Notes under the pieces: model-generated
Seen by the model: the letters and a program-made list of their open reading frames with translations, nothing else
Database searches by the model: none
What the model was told of the DNA's origin: nothing
Program-made: the position numbers and the translations under genes
In this document: positions 1 through 10,385 of the stretch, in pieces
Layout: each line of letters begins with the position of its first letter
How positions within the stretch are numbered: the stretch's first letter is position 1
Assembly (NCBI RefSeq): GCF_937952055.1
Contig: NZ_CALFYO010000006.1
Span: 1 to 56,639 of the forward strand
From: an uncultured Piscinibacter sp.
GTDB taxonomy: Bacteria > Pseudomonadota > Gammaproteobacteria > Burkholderiales > Burkholderiaceae_C
Reading direction: 5' to 3'
DNA: 56,639 bases

Positions 1-38
1 GTTCAGGGCCACCTGGATTCGGTTCTCGACGTCCACGT

Positions 39-56
39 TTGGGATTATTTTCCCAA
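39..56. promoter_or_regulatory. 18-bp dyad TTGGGA-N6-TCCCAA, copy 1
   Basis: Inverted repeat TTGGGA-TTATTT-TCCCAA. A second copy (TTGGGA-CAATTT-TCCCAA) lies at 3048-3065, so 16 of 18 bases are shared and the two copies flank the regulator/sensor gene pair. It lies just beyond the 3' end of the response regulator gene and may serve a gene left of the window. An operator for the neighbouring NtrC-type regulator is inferred; nothing here shows binding. Confidence 0.5.
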
Positions 57-101
57 TTCGCAGGTCCGTCAAGCCGACGTCACCAACATATTGGTATCAG
101 T

Positions 102-1511
<1,410 letters not shown>

Positions 1512-1527
1512 CGCTGTTCCTCCGGGC

Positions 1528-2922
1528 TCAGGCTGCCGGTGCGAGGCGCAGCATGATGGACACGACGGTGCCGCGGCCGGACTCGCTGGCGATGTGCAGC
1601 TTGCCGCCGTGGCGCTCCAGCACGCGACGCGCGAGCGCGAGCCCGACCCCCATGCCGTGGGACTTGGTCGTGAAGAACGGCTGGCCGACCCGCGAGCGCT
1701 TCGCCTTGGCGATGCCGCTGCCGTTGTCGCGCACCTGCAGCGTGAGCAGGCGCTGGCGCTCGTCGGTGCTGGCCTTGACGGTGATGCGGCCGCCGTCGGG
1801 CACCGCATCGAGCGCGTTGGCCATCACGCTGCGCAGCACCTGCCCGACGCACAGCGCATCACCCTGCACCGGCGGCAGATCGTCTGCCAGTTCGGCCCGC
1901 GCCTGAACATGGCGGCGCTCGATGTCGCGCGCGAATTCCTGCAGACAGCTCCGCACCAGCGGACCCACCGACAGGGGCTGGGGTGCACCCTCGACCGGGC
2001 GCGTGTAGGCGAGCAGCTCGCGCAGCCAGGCACCGAGCCGGTCCGCCTGCTCGACGATGTCGCGCGCGGCTTCCTTCGTCGCGGCCGCGTCGCCCGGGCG
2101 TGTTTCGCCGCGCATGCCGTCGATGATCAGCTCGGCCGAGCTGCGCATCGCCGCCAGCGGATTGCGGATGCCGTGCGCCACCACCGAGCTCATCTCGCCG
2201 AGCGCGGCATAGGCTTCGTTCTCGGCCAGCCGCAGCTGCTGCTGCTGAATGTGTCCGTCCGCGCGCCGCACCAGGCCGTACAACGCGACGAACAGCAGCA
2301 GCCCGAAGCCGAGCGCGCCCAGCGCCATGTACTGGCGCAGCTGGACGAGGATCTGCATCAGGCTGCGCGGGTTCTTGTAGAACTCGATCGCGCCGACCAC
2401 CTCGCCGGTCTGCGCGTGACGCACGGGCACGTAGATCTCGACGAACAGTTCGTCGGGCTGCGCCAGCGCCACGTACTCGGCCTTGCCGTGCTCGCGCTCC
2501 TCGCGGGTCTTGCGCTCCACCACCACACTGCCGCGAAGTGCCTTGTCGAGCTCTTCGTTGGATCCGAATCGCCGGCCGATCAGCGCCGTGTCGCTGGACC
2601 ACAGCACGGTGCGCTCGCGGTCGTAGAGGTTGGCGCGCAGCACGTCCGGCATGTGGGCCAGGTGCTGGAACGGCTCGTCGACTTCCGGGGACAGCGGGCC
2701 GCCCGGGTTGGCGATGAAGTCCTGCAGCGGCGCCTCCACCAGCATCAGGTTGTGCACGAAGTCCCGCGTCAGCGTGCCTTCCTGCAGCAGCATGCGCTGC
2801 GTCACGAACCAGGACAGCAGCCAGACGCTCGCCGCAGCGATCGCCGCGATGGCGATCAGCGAAACGCCGGCGAACCAGGGCGCCAGGCGGAAGGTGCGCG
2901 AGCCGGCGGGGGATGGGGCCAT
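1528..2922 (-). CDS. Membrane sensor histidine kinase, partner of the sigma-54 regulator
   Basis: A 464-residue kinase. A first membrane helix (about 16-40) is followed by a periplasmic sensing region (about 41-195) and a second helix (about 199-217). The HisKA domain has phospho-acceptor His250 in HGIRNPL, and the HATPase domain has DNGSGI, the F-box QPFFTTK and the G2 box GVGLALARR. It belongs to the NtrB/ZraS-like class that pairs with NtrC-type regulators. I chose the ATG at 2922 because it is followed by a short cytoplasmic tail and the first helix, with GGGGGTGAC just upstream. A longer reading to 3069 would run over the divergent regulatory dyad. The signal it senses cannot be told from sequence. 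Confidence 0.92.
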   Translation of the reverse strand: MAPSPAGSRTFRLAPWFAGVSLIAIAAIAAASVWLLSWFVTQRMLLQEGTLTRDFVHNLMLVEAPLQDFIANPGGPLSPEVDEPFQHLAHMPDVLRANLYDRERTVLWSSDTALIGRRFGSNEELDKALRGSVVVERKTREEREHGKAEYVALAQPDELFVEIYVPVRHAQTGEVVGAIEFYKNPRSLMQILVQLRQYMALGALGFGLLLFVALYGLVRRADGHIQQQQLRLAENEAYAALGEMSSVVAHGIRNPLAAMRSSAELIIDGMRGETRPGDAAATKEAARDIVEQADRLGAWLRELLAYTRPVEGAPQPLSVGPLVRSCLQEFARDIERRHVQARAELADDLPPVQGDALCVGQVLRSVMANALDAVPDGGRITVKASTDERQRLLTLQVRDNGSGIAKAKRSRVGQPFFTTKSHGMGVGLALARRVLERHGGKLHIASESGRGTVVSIMLRLAPAA

Positions 2923-2935
2923 GTCACCCCCAATG

Positions 2936-2955
2936 GGTGGGGCATTTGCCCCACC
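2936..2955. repeat. 20-bp perfect inverted repeat in the divergent promoter region
   Basis: GGTGGGGCA-TT-TGCCCCACC lies 14 bp upstream of the sensor kinase start codon. It could be an operator or a hairpin in the 5' untranslated RNA of the kinase-regulator operon. It is unrelated in sequence to the TTGGGA dyad. Confidence 0.45.
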
Positions 2956-3036
2956 GGAGCCGGTGCGGCGGCGGCCGGAAAGCCCTTGCCCTCGGCGAAT
3001 CAATGACTTGCGTGATCGACATGGGCTGGTCCGAAA

Positions 3037-3074
3037 CTTGAATGACGTTGGGACAATTTTCCCAAACATTCAAG
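3037..3074. promoter_or_regulatory. Nested dyad upstream of the polysaccharide operon (TTGGGA dyad, copy 2)
   Basis: The inner dyad TTGGGA-CAATTT-TCCCAA (3048-3065) repeats the element at 39-56. It is framed by an outer repeat, CTTGAATG (3037-3044) and CATTCAAG (3067-3074), so the arms are CTTGAATG-acg-TTGGGA and TCCCAA-a-CATTCAAG. It sits 22-59 bp upstream of the first glycosyltransferase start. A sequence resembling a -24/-12 promoter (TGG-N8-TTGA at 3027-3041) overlaps its left edge but lacks the usual GC at -12. An activator or repressor site is the likely role; an RNA hairpin is the alternative. Confidence 0.55.
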
Positions 3075-3095
3075 AGCATCACAAGGGGCCAGCCC

Positions 3096-4370
3096 ATGCA
3101 ACGCATCCTCGTTTACTCGCACGACACCTTCGGCCTGGGCAACATCCGCCGCATGCTGGAGGTGGCGCGCCACCTGGTGCAGTCGTCCGCCGAGGTGTCG
3201 GTGCTGATCGTCACCGGATCGCCGATGCTGCATGCCTTCCGCATCCCGGAGCGCATCGACTACGTCAAGCTGCCCTGCCTGTCGCGCGACACCGCCGGAC
3301 GCTACGGCGCCCGCACGCTGCCGCTGTCGCTCGAGGAGACGGTGCGCCTGCGCGCGAACCTGATCCGCTCGGCGATCGCCGACTTCGCCCCCGACCTGAT
3401 CCTGGTCGACAAGAAGCCCTTCGGCGTCGAGGACGAACTCGCCGGCGCGCTGCAGGCCCTGCCCGACGCGGCCCGCCGGCCGCGGATGGTGCTGCTGCTG
3501 CGCGACATCCTCGACAGCGCCGAATCCACCACGCGCATCTGGCGCAAGAACGGCTACTTCGAGGCGATCAGCGCCTACTACGACCAGGTGCTGGTGGTCG
3601 GTTGTCCGGAGGTCTACGACATGCGCCTCGAGTACGACTTCCCGCCCTTCGCGGCGGCCAAGGTGCGCTTCTGCGGCTACATCGCGCGCGAAGGCGGCCG
3701 ACAGCCGCGCGAGGTGGTGCGCCGGGCGCTCGGCGTCACGCCAGGCGAGCCGCTGCTGCTGGTCACGCCCGGCGGCGGCGCGGACGGCCAGTTGCTCGTG
3801 CGCACCGCGCTGGCCGCGCTCGCCGCGCTGCCGCCGCTCCAGCGCCCGCGCACCCATGTCGTGTGCGGGCCGGAGATGGACGCGTCCGACCGCGACGGCG
3901 TGCACCTGGCCGCGCAGGCGCTCAACAACGTCAGCGTGCAGGACTTCTGCGACGACATGATGTCGCTGATGGCCGGCGCCGACGTGGTGCTGGCCATGGG
4001 CGGCTACAACACCGTCTGCGAACTGCTGACGCTGCGCAAGCGCGCCCTGCTCGTGCCGCGCGTGAAGCCCGGACAGGAACAGTGCATCCGCGCCGAGCGC
4101 ATGGCCGCGCTCGGCCTGGTGCGCATGCTGCACCCGGAACTGCTCGGCGTGACCACGCTGATGGCCGCACTGCAGGCCGAACTGACCGCCTGGAGCGCGC
4201 AGCAGCAACCGCCGGCGCTGCGCCGCATCGACGGCCTGGCGCGCGTCACGGAGGCGCTCTTCGAGTTGCTCGAGCACGTGCCCGTCCCGCTCGCGGACGA
4301 TGCATCGGCCGCGCCGCCCCGGGCACGCGTCGCCCGAGACCGCGGCCGGGCACAGGGGGCACTGGCATGA
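3096..4370 (+). CDS. COG4671-type glycosyltransferase (MurG/GT28-like), first gene of the polysaccharide operon
   Basis: A 424-residue predicted glycosyltransferase. The N-terminal motif YSHDTFGLGNIRR is typical of COG4671 proteins, which resemble MurG in fold. The C-terminal nucleotide-sugar part has GGGADG and a glycine-rich MGGYNT segment followed by GQEQ, as in GT28 enzymes. The start at 3096 is preceded by AAGGGG; upstream in-frame codons lie inside the regulatory dyad. It overlaps the next gene by ATGA. A paralogue lies at 13379-14572 in the same operon. The donor and acceptor sugars are unknown. Confidence 0.88.
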   Translation: MQRILVYSHDTFGLGNIRRMLEVARHLVQSSAEVSVLIVTGSPMLHAFRIPERIDYVKLPCLSRDTAGRYGARTLPLSLEETVRLRANLIRSAIADFAPDLILVDKKPFGVEDELAGALQALPDAARRPRMVLLLRDILDSAESTTRIWRKNGYFEAISAYYDQVLVVGCPEVYDMRLEYDFPPFAAAKVRFCGYIAREGGRQPREVVRRALGVTPGEPLLLVTPGGGADGQLLVRTALAALAALPPLQRPRTHVVCGPEMDASDRDGVHLAAQALNNVSVQDFCDDMMSLMAGADVVLAMGGYNTVCELLTLRKRALLVPRVKPGQEQCIRAERMAALGLVRMLHPELLGVTTLMAALQAELTAWSAQQQPPALRRIDGLARVTEALFELLEHVPVPLADDASAAPPRARVARDRGRAQGALA

Positions 4371-5611
4371 ACGGGCCGCAGCAGCCGCACGCCGTGGGCG
4401 TGCTGGTGAAGGTCTTCCCCAAGCTCACCGAGACCTTCGTGCTCGAGGAGGTGCTCGGCCTCGAGCGCCTGGGCGTGCCGCTGCGCGTGTACACACTCGC
4501 CGCGCCGACCGATCGGGTGACGCACGCGGCCGTCGCGCAGGTTCGCGCGCCCGTCGTGCAGTTGCCGCTCTCGCTGCGCGACGACGCGCTGCGCACGGCA
4601 CGTCGGCACCTGCGCCTGGCGGTCAGCTCGCCCTGGCACTACGCGCGCGCACTGCTCGCCGCGCTCCGCCGCGGTCGCGGTGGCCTGCGCGACTTCGTGC
4701 GCGCCGGCTGGCTGGCCGGGCAACTGCGCCGTGACGGCGTGGCGCACCTGCACGCGCACTTCATCTCTGCGCCGGCCGACGTGGCCGAGCTGGTGTCCGC
4801 GCTGAGCGGCCTGCCGTTCTCCATCTCGGCGCACGCCAAGGACATCTACCTGTCGCGCTCCGACGACCTGCGCCGCAAGCTGGAGGCGGCGCGCTTCACC
4901 GTCACCTGCACCGATTTCAACTGCCGCACGCTGCGTCGCGTCGCGCCTGAAGCGCCAATCCACCGCATGTACCACGGCATCGACGCCTCCGTGTTCCACC
5001 CCGCGCGCCGCGCCGTGCCCTCGCTGGTGCCCCTGCTGCTGTCCGTCGGCCGGCTGCGCGAGAAGAAGGGCCTGGACACGCTGGTCCGGGCCTGCCGGGT
5101 ACTGAACCGGCGCGGCGTGCCGTTCCGCTGCGAGATCGTCGGCTACGGCGAGGAGCACGACCGCCTTGCCGAGCTGATCGACCAGCTGGGTCTGGCGGAC
5201 CAGGTGCAACTCACCGGCAAGCTGGCGCGCGAGCAGGTCATCGAGCGGTACGCGCGCGCCGCCGTCTACGTGCAGCCCAGCCGGGTCGCCGCCGACGGCG
5301 ACCGCGACGGCATCCCCAACGTGCTGCTCGAGGCCATGGCCATGGGACTGCCGGTGGTGGCCACGCGCGTCTCCGGCATTCCCGAGGTGGTCCGTGACGG
5401 CGACAACGGCCTTCTCGTCGGGGCCGAGGATGTGGACGCGCTGGCCGACGCCGCGCAGCGGCTGATCGAGGACCCGGCGCTCGGCGCACAGCTCGGCCGC
5501 GAAGCGCGCCGTACGGTCACGCAGCATTTCGACAACGACCGCAACCTGCGGGTCGTGCTGGGACTGCTGGAGGCCCAGCATGCGCACGACGCCCCCTGCG
5601 CCCTCGCCTGA
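4367..5611 (+). CDS. GT4-family glycosyltransferase
   Basis: A 414-residue retaining glycosyltransferase of the GT4 group, similar to colanic-acid-type transferases. The N-terminus has the characteristic F(P)KLTETFV segment and a HLHAHF motif. The C-terminal donor domain has SVGRLREKKGLD, a PSR segment, and the E-x7-E signature region in IPNVLLEAMAMGLPVVAT. It starts by ATGA overlap with the preceding gene and is followed 12 bp later by a close paralogue, with which it shares the whole architecture. Probably adds one sugar of the repeat or primer on the cytoplasmic face of the membrane; the sugar is unknown. Confidence 0.9.
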   Translation: MNGPQQPHAVGVLVKVFPKLTETFVLEEVLGLERLGVPLRVYTLAAPTDRVTHAAVAQVRAPVVQLPLSLRDDALRTARRHLRLAVSSPWHYARALLAALRRGRGGLRDFVRAGWLAGQLRRDGVAHLHAHFISAPADVAELVSALSGLPFSISAHAKDIYLSRSDDLRRKLEAARFTVTCTDFNCRTLRRVAPEAPIHRMYHGIDASVFHPARRAVPSLVPLLLSVGRLREKKGLDTLVRACRVLNRRGVPFRCEIVGYGEEHDRLAELIDQLGLADQVQLTGKLAREQVIERYARAAVYVQPSRVAADGDRDGIPNVLLEAMAMGLPVVATRVSGIPEVVRDGDNGLLVGAEDVDALADAAQRLIEDPALGAQLGREARRTVTQHFDNDRNLRVVLGLLEAQHAHDAPCALA

Positions 5612-5623
5612 GAGCCGACGACC

Positions 5624-6970
5624 ATGGAACGCGTCGCCTACGTGATGAACGGCTTCCCGCGCCTGTCGGAGACCTTCATCACCCACGAGATCCACCAGCT
5701 CGAGCGCCTCGGCCTGGACCTGCGACTGTACTCGGTGAAGCAGGAGCACGAAGCGCAGGTGCACCCGGTGGTCGCCGCGATCCGCGCGCCGCTGGCCCAC
5801 CTGCCGCGCGCCACCTCCCTGTCGGGCCACTCGCTGCCGCGCTGGCTGCGCGACAACCTGCCGGCGTTCTGGCGCGACCACGTGCAGGTGGCGCGACGCC
5901 ATCCGCTGCGCTGGGCAGGCGCCCTGGGCAGCGCGCTCGCGCTGGCGTGGCGGCACCGCGGCCGCGACGAGCAGGGGCGGCTGCGCCTGCGCAAGGTCTT
6001 CGTGAAGGAGTTCCTGCAGGCCGGCGCCATCGCCGCCGACCTGCAACGCCGCGGCGACGTTGCCCACCTGCACGGCCACTTCTGCCACGGCGTGGCCACC
6101 ATCACCTGGCTGGCCGCGCGCATGAGCGGCAAGAGCTACAGCTTCACCGCGCACGCCAAGGACATCTACCAGGCCGAGCTCAACCCCGGCGACCTGCTGG
6201 AGCGCAAGATGCACGGCGCGCGCTTCGTCGCCACCTGCACCTGCGCCAATGCCGACGTGCTGCGCGCGCGCCATCCGCGGCCGGCCGAGGTGCATGCGAT
6301 CTACCACGGGCTGGACACCGACTGGTTCCGACCCGGCGCCCAGCCCGCGGCGCGGCGGCGGCCGATGATCCTCGCGGTCGGGCGACTGGTCGAGAAGAAG
6401 GGCTTCGACCAGCTCGTCGAGGCCTGCGCGCGGCTGCGCGACGCCGGCCTGGACTTCGAGTGCCGCATCGTCGGCGAGCCCGGCAGCGCCAGCGCGGCGG
6501 TCGCGGGCCTGATCGCCGCGCGCGGCCTCGGCGCGCACATGCGCCTGCTCGGCCCGGTGACGCAGGTCGAGCTGCGCGAGATCTACCGCCAGGCGCATGT
6601 CTTCGCGCTGCCCTGCCAGGTCATGGAGGACGGCGACCGCGACGGCTTCCCCAACGTGCTGGCCGAGGCGATGGCGATGGGCGTGCCCGTGGTCAGCACG
6701 GCGATCTCCGGCATTCCCGAGATGATCGACGACGGCGTGCACGGCCTGCTGGTCGAGCCGCGCGATCCCGCCGGGCTGGCCGATGCCCTGCGCCGCGTGC
6801 TCACCGACGAGCGCCTGCACGCGGCGCTGGCGGGGGCCGCGCGCGAGCGCATCTGCGAGCGCTTCGACTCGCGCCGCACCACGGTCGCGCTGCGCGATCT
6901 GTTCGTCGCCCAACTGCAGCGCGCCAGCTCGCACGGCGCGGCGGCGCGGCGCCGGGAGGCGCTGTCGTGA
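5624..6970 (+). CDS. GT4-family glycosyltransferase, paralogue of the previous gene
   Basis: A 448-residue GT4 enzyme. It has the N-terminal FPRLSETFI segment, a HLHGHFCHG motif and the donor domain with AVGRLVEKKGFD and FPNVLAEAMAMGVPVVST. It carries a longer insertion than its neighbour between about residues 60 and 130. It lies 12 bp downstream of the 4367 gene and overlaps the lyase gene by GTGA. Tandem duplication followed by divergence is the simplest origin, so the two probably add different sugars or make different linkages. Confidence 0.9.
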   Translation: MERVAYVMNGFPRLSETFITHEIHQLERLGLDLRLYSVKQEHEAQVHPVVAAIRAPLAHLPRATSLSGHSLPRWLRDNLPAFWRDHVQVARRHPLRWAGALGSALALAWRHRGRDEQGRLRLRKVFVKEFLQAGAIAADLQRRGDVAHLHGHFCHGVATITWLAARMSGKSYSFTAHAKDIYQAELNPGDLLERKMHGARFVATCTCANADVLRARHPRPAEVHAIYHGLDTDWFRPGAQPAARRRPMILAVGRLVEKKGFDQLVEACARLRDAGLDFECRIVGEPGSASAAVAGLIAARGLGAHMRLLGPVTQVELREIYRQAHVFALPCQVMEDGDRDGFPNVLAEAMAMGVPVVSTAISGIPEMIDDGVHGLLVEPRDPAGLADALRRVLTDERLHAALAGAARERICERFDSRRTTVALRDLFVAQLQRASSHGAAARRREALS

Positions 6971-9027
6971 GGATGCTGGCCGAAGGCTTCGGCGGCCGCA
7001 CCGCGGCACCGCGCGAGGACGCCCTGCTGCGCGCCCCCTGGCGCTCGCTCGACGATGCGGCGCTGCTGGCGCACTACCGCGGCGAGCGCGGCGTGCGCTT
7101 CGATCCGGTGATCGACCCCGAGGAGGTGACGCCCGAGCGCATTGCCGGCGTGCTGGACGGCCGCTTCGAGTTCAACGGCGAGACCCACGCGCTGCCCGAC
7201 CCGATGGACTGGCTGGCCAACCCCAGCGCCGACATCGAGTGGCACATCCTGCTGCACAAGTTCTACTACGCCGTCGGCCTGGCACAGGCCTGGCAGCACA
7301 GCGGCGAGGCGCGCTGCGTCGCGCGCTGGAGCGCGCTGCTCGACGGCTGGATGCGGCAGGTGCCGCCCGGCTTCATCGCCGCCGACGTGACCGGCCGGCG
7401 CGTGCAGAACTGGATCTACAGCCTGCACGGCCTGGTGATGCACGATCGCCGCGGCGCGCCGATCGACGCGGCCTTCTTCCGCCGCCTGCTGCACTCGATC
7501 CACGAGCAGGTGGAATTCCTCTGCGCCCACCTGACGCCCAAGCGCAACCACCGCACGCTGGAGCTGCTGGCGATCTTTCTCGCCGGCGTGGTCTTCCCGG
7601 AGTTCGCGCGCGCCGCCGATTGGCGCGCGCTGGCGCTGGCCGAGACGCAGGCCAACCTGCAGGCCGACCTGCTCGCCGACGGCGTGCACTGCGAGCTCTC
7701 GACCGACTACCACCACCTCGCGCTGCGCAACTGGCTGCAGGTGCGCCAGCTCGCGGCGCGCAACGGCGTGGCGGTGCCTGCGGCGATGGACGAGGCGCTG
7801 CGGCGCGCTCTGGCCTTCTCCATGCAGGTGCACCAGCCGCATGGCGGCATGCCCAGCTTCTCCGACGGCGACGCGCGCGGCTTCGCGACGCTGCTGCTGC
7901 AGGCCGCGCAGCTCTACGACCTCGACGAACTGCGCTGGGTGGCGACGCTGGGCGCACAGGGCCGGCGCCCGCAGGCGCGCAATGCGCACTTCGCGGCCAG
8001 CGGCTACCACGTGCTGCGCAGCGGCTGGGAGGCCGACGCGCAGCACCTCGTGTTCGACTGCGGGCCGCTGGGCGAGGGCAATCACGGTCACTTCGACGCG
8101 CTGTCCTTCGAGCTCGCCGCGTTCGGCGCACCGCGGCTGGTCGACCCCGGCCGATACACCTACAGCGAGGCGGGCGAGACCAACTGGCGCGTGCACTTCC
8201 GCCACACCGCGGCGCACAACACGGTGTGCGTCGACGGCCGCACCCAGACCCGCTACGAGCCGCGCCCCGTCAAGGAACCGTCGCGCCACGCGCAGGGATC
8301 GGTGCGCCACAAGATCGCCGGGCCGGCGCCCGACTGCACGCTGATCGAGCACATCGACGGCGAACGGCTCGACCTGCTGCACGGGCGCTGCGTCAGCCAC
8401 GCCTACGACGCGGTGCACGAGCGCTGCCTGGTGTTCGTGGACCGGCGCTACTGGATCGTGTCCGACACGCTGCGTGCCGCCAGCGCGCACGACTACGCGC
8501 TGCGCTTCCAGCTCGGCAGCGCGGCGCAGGGCTGCGCGGCGCTCGACGCGGACGGCGTGCTGGCCAGCCCGGGCCTGTCGATCGCGCAGCCGCGCCGTGC
8601 CGGCCAGCGTGTCGAGCTCGTGCCGTCCTGGGTCTCGGCACGCTACGGCCACAAGCAGCCGGCCCCGGCGCTGCGCACGACGGCGCAGGGCCGCGACATC
8701 GACTTCGACAGCGTGCTGCTGCCCTGGCGGGGCGAGCCGGCGCGCCTGTCGGTGAACGAACAGGCAGTGCGCGGCGGCCACGGCGAGGCGGCAACCGCGC
8801 TGGACATCCGCATGGCGGTCGACGGGGTCGTCTGGCACGACGGCTGGTTCCACGCGCGCGGCGTGCCGGCTCGCCACTGGCACCTCGGCGAATGGATCTT
8901 CCAGGGCCGCTGGCTGCACTGGCGCCGCACGGCAGGCGGCGCACTGGTGCGCGCCGTCTCGCACGCCGGCGCCATGCTGCGCGGGCCCGGCGGCGCGGTG
9001 CGGCTGCACGTCGAGGGCCAGGCATGA
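6967..9027 (+). CDS. Heparinase II/III-family (alginate-lyase-like) protein
   Basis: A 686-residue protein with the two-part architecture of heparinase II/III lyases. The N-terminal alpha-toroid contains RNHRTLELLAIF and the Tyr-His pair in STDYHH. The C-terminal beta-sandwich contains GNHGHFDALSF (His373, His375), a YxxxG segment and AAHNTVCVDG. Such enzymes cleave uronic-acid polysaccharides by beta-elimination, and in polymer operons they edit or release the chain. I chose the GTG at 6967 because it overlaps the previous stop as GTGA and sits 7 bp after GGGAGG; an ATG at 6973 is the alternative. No clear signal peptide is visible, so its compartment is unclear. The UDP-glucose dehydrogenase in the locus agrees with a uronic-acid substrate. 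Confidence 0.88.
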   Translation: MRMLAEGFGGRTAAPREDALLRAPWRSLDDAALLAHYRGERGVRFDPVIDPEEVTPERIAGVLDGRFEFNGETHALPDPMDWLANPSADIEWHILLHKFYYAVGLAQAWQHSGEARCVARWSALLDGWMRQVPPGFIAADVTGRRVQNWIYSLHGLVMHDRRGAPIDAAFFRRLLHSIHEQVEFLCAHLTPKRNHRTLELLAIFLAGVVFPEFARAADWRALALAETQANLQADLLADGVHCELSTDYHHLALRNWLQVRQLAARNGVAVPAAMDEALRRALAFSMQVHQPHGGMPSFSDGDARGFATLLLQAAQLYDLDELRWVATLGAQGRRPQARNAHFAASGYHVLRSGWEADAQHLVFDCGPLGEGNHGHFDALSFELAAFGAPRLVDPGRYTYSEAGETNWRVHFRHTAAHNTVCVDGRTQTRYEPRPVKEPSRHAQGSVRHKIAGPAPDCTLIEHIDGERLDLLHGRCVSHAYDAVHERCLVFVDRRYWIVSDTLRAASAHDYALRFQLGSAAQGCAALDADGVLASPGLSIAQPRRAGQRVELVPSWVSARYGHKQPAPALRTTAQGRDIDFDSVLLPWRGEPARLSVNEQAVRGGHGEAATALDIRMAVDGVVWHDGWFHARGVPARHWHLGEWIFQGRWLHWRRTAGGALVRAVSHAGAMLRGPGGAVRLHVEGQA

Positions 9028-10385
9028 ACGCGCTGCCGCACGACCCCGTGCTGCCGCAGCTGGCGCGTGCGCTCGACCCGGTCGAGATGGCGCGCCGCTT
9101 CGGCGAGACGCTGCGCGGCTCGGGCGCGCTGCTGCAGCGCTGCGTGGTCGAGCGCGTGAAGTACCGCCCACGGCGCAACGCGTCGATCGCCTATCGCCTC
9201 GAGTTGCGCGACGCCGTCGACGGCGACTGCTTCGCGCAGCGCGTGGCGGCCCGGCTGTGCCCGGCCGACACGCTGGCGGGACGCCAGGCGCGCGCTGCCG
9301 CGGCGGCGCAGCTGCCCTCGCCGGCCGGCCCGGCGCTGCGCCTGCTGCCCGAGCTGGACATGCTGACCTGGTGGTGGCCCAACGACGCCAAGCTGGCCGC
9401 GCCGCGCGCGCTCGCCGATGCGGCGGCCCTGCGCGAACGCTGGCTGCCCGCAGTGCTGGACGCCCTCGGCGCGCGCGGCGCGAGCCTCGACAGGCACCGC
9501 GTCGAGGTCGTGCAGTACGTGCCCGAACAGCGCCTCACCGCACGCGTCGACCTGCGCTGGTCGCGCGCCGGCGCCGAGCGCGCGGCCCGCGTCTACGCCA
9601 AGTCCAGCGTCGATCCCGACGGCGCCACGGTGCACGAGCTGCTGCGCGGCCTGCAGGCCTCGAGCGCATGGCGCAGCGGCCGCCTGCACACGCCGGCGCC
9701 GCTGCTGTGGCAGCCGGCCACGCAACTGCACTGGCAGCAGGCCCTCCCCGGCACGGCACTGCTCGACCTGCCGGCCGCGCGCGCCGCCGCGCTGGCCGGC
9801 CCGCTCGGGGCACAGCTGGCCGCGCTGCACGGCGTGCCGCTGGCACTGGCGCGCACGCTCACGCCGGAGGCGCTGCGGGCGCGCCTGGACGAGGTGACGG
9901 CCGTGCTCGCCGAGAGCCTTCCCGGTGCGCGGCGCCAGCTGCGCCTCGCCACCGCCCGCCTCGGTGCCGGACTCCGGCGGCACGCCGGCGCGCCGGCGGC
10001 CACGCTGCACGGCGACCTGCACCCGCGCAACGTGCTGGTCGATGGCGACCGGCTGGCGCTGATCGACCTCGACGGCGCGTGCCGCGGACCGGCGCTGCTC
10101 GAGCTGGGCAGCTGGTGCGCCGAGGGCATCTACCGCGCCGTGCTCGACGGCGCCGCGGCGCGCCGCGACGCCGCCGCGTGGGACGCGCTGCTCGCCGGCT
10201 ACGCGCGCAGCGGCGGCAGGCTGCCGGCGGCGCCCGCGCTGGCCTGGGCCACGGCCTGGAGCCTGCTCACCCAGCGCGCCTGGCGCTGCGTGGTCAACCT
10301 CAAGCCGGGCCGCTTCGCGATCGCGCCGCGCCTGGTCGAGCTCGCCGCCGAGCTGGCCGGGGCCACGCTGGAGGAGCTGGCGTGA
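9024..10385 (+). CDS. APH-fold (aminoglycoside phosphotransferase family) small-molecule kinase
   Basis: A 453-residue kinase of the APH family. The catalytic loop HGDLHPRNVL (His329, Asp331) and metal-binding DLDG segment of the C-lobe are intact. The N-lobe is long and has a W-rich MLTWWWPND segment that is also found in the next gene product. Members of this fold phosphorylate sugars, choline, amino sugars or antibiotics. Inside a glycan operon a sugar or polymer-end kinase is likelier than antibiotic resistance. ATGA overlap upstream and GTGA overlap downstream. Substrate unknown. Confidence 0.82.
   Translation: MNALPHDPVLPQLARALDPVEMARRFGETLRGSGALLQRCVVERVKYRPRRNASIAYRLELRDAVDGDCFAQRVAARLCPADTLAGRQARAAAAAQLPSPAGPALRLLPELDMLTWWWPNDAKLAAPRALADAAALRERWLPAVLDALGARGASLDRHRVEVVQYVPEQRLTARVDLRWSRAGAERAARVYAKSSVDPDGATVHELLRGLQASSAWRSGRLHTPAPLLWQPATQLHWQQALPGTALLDLPAARAAALAGPLGAQLAALHGVPLALARTLTPEALRARLDEVTAVLAESLPGARRQLRLATARLGAGLRRHAGAPAATLHGDLHPRNVLVDGDRLALIDLDGACRGPALLELGSWCAEGIYRAVLDGAAARRDAAAWDALLAGYARSGGRLPAAPALAWATAWSLLTQRAWRCVVNLKPGRFAIAPRLVELAAELAGATLEELA

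Noticed and set aside
3027..3042. A sigma-54 promoter upstream of the polysaccharide operon
   Set aside because: TGG-N8-TTGA has the right spacing but lacks the essential GC at -12, and no other -24/-12 match was found in the divergent region, so I do not annotate a promoter.
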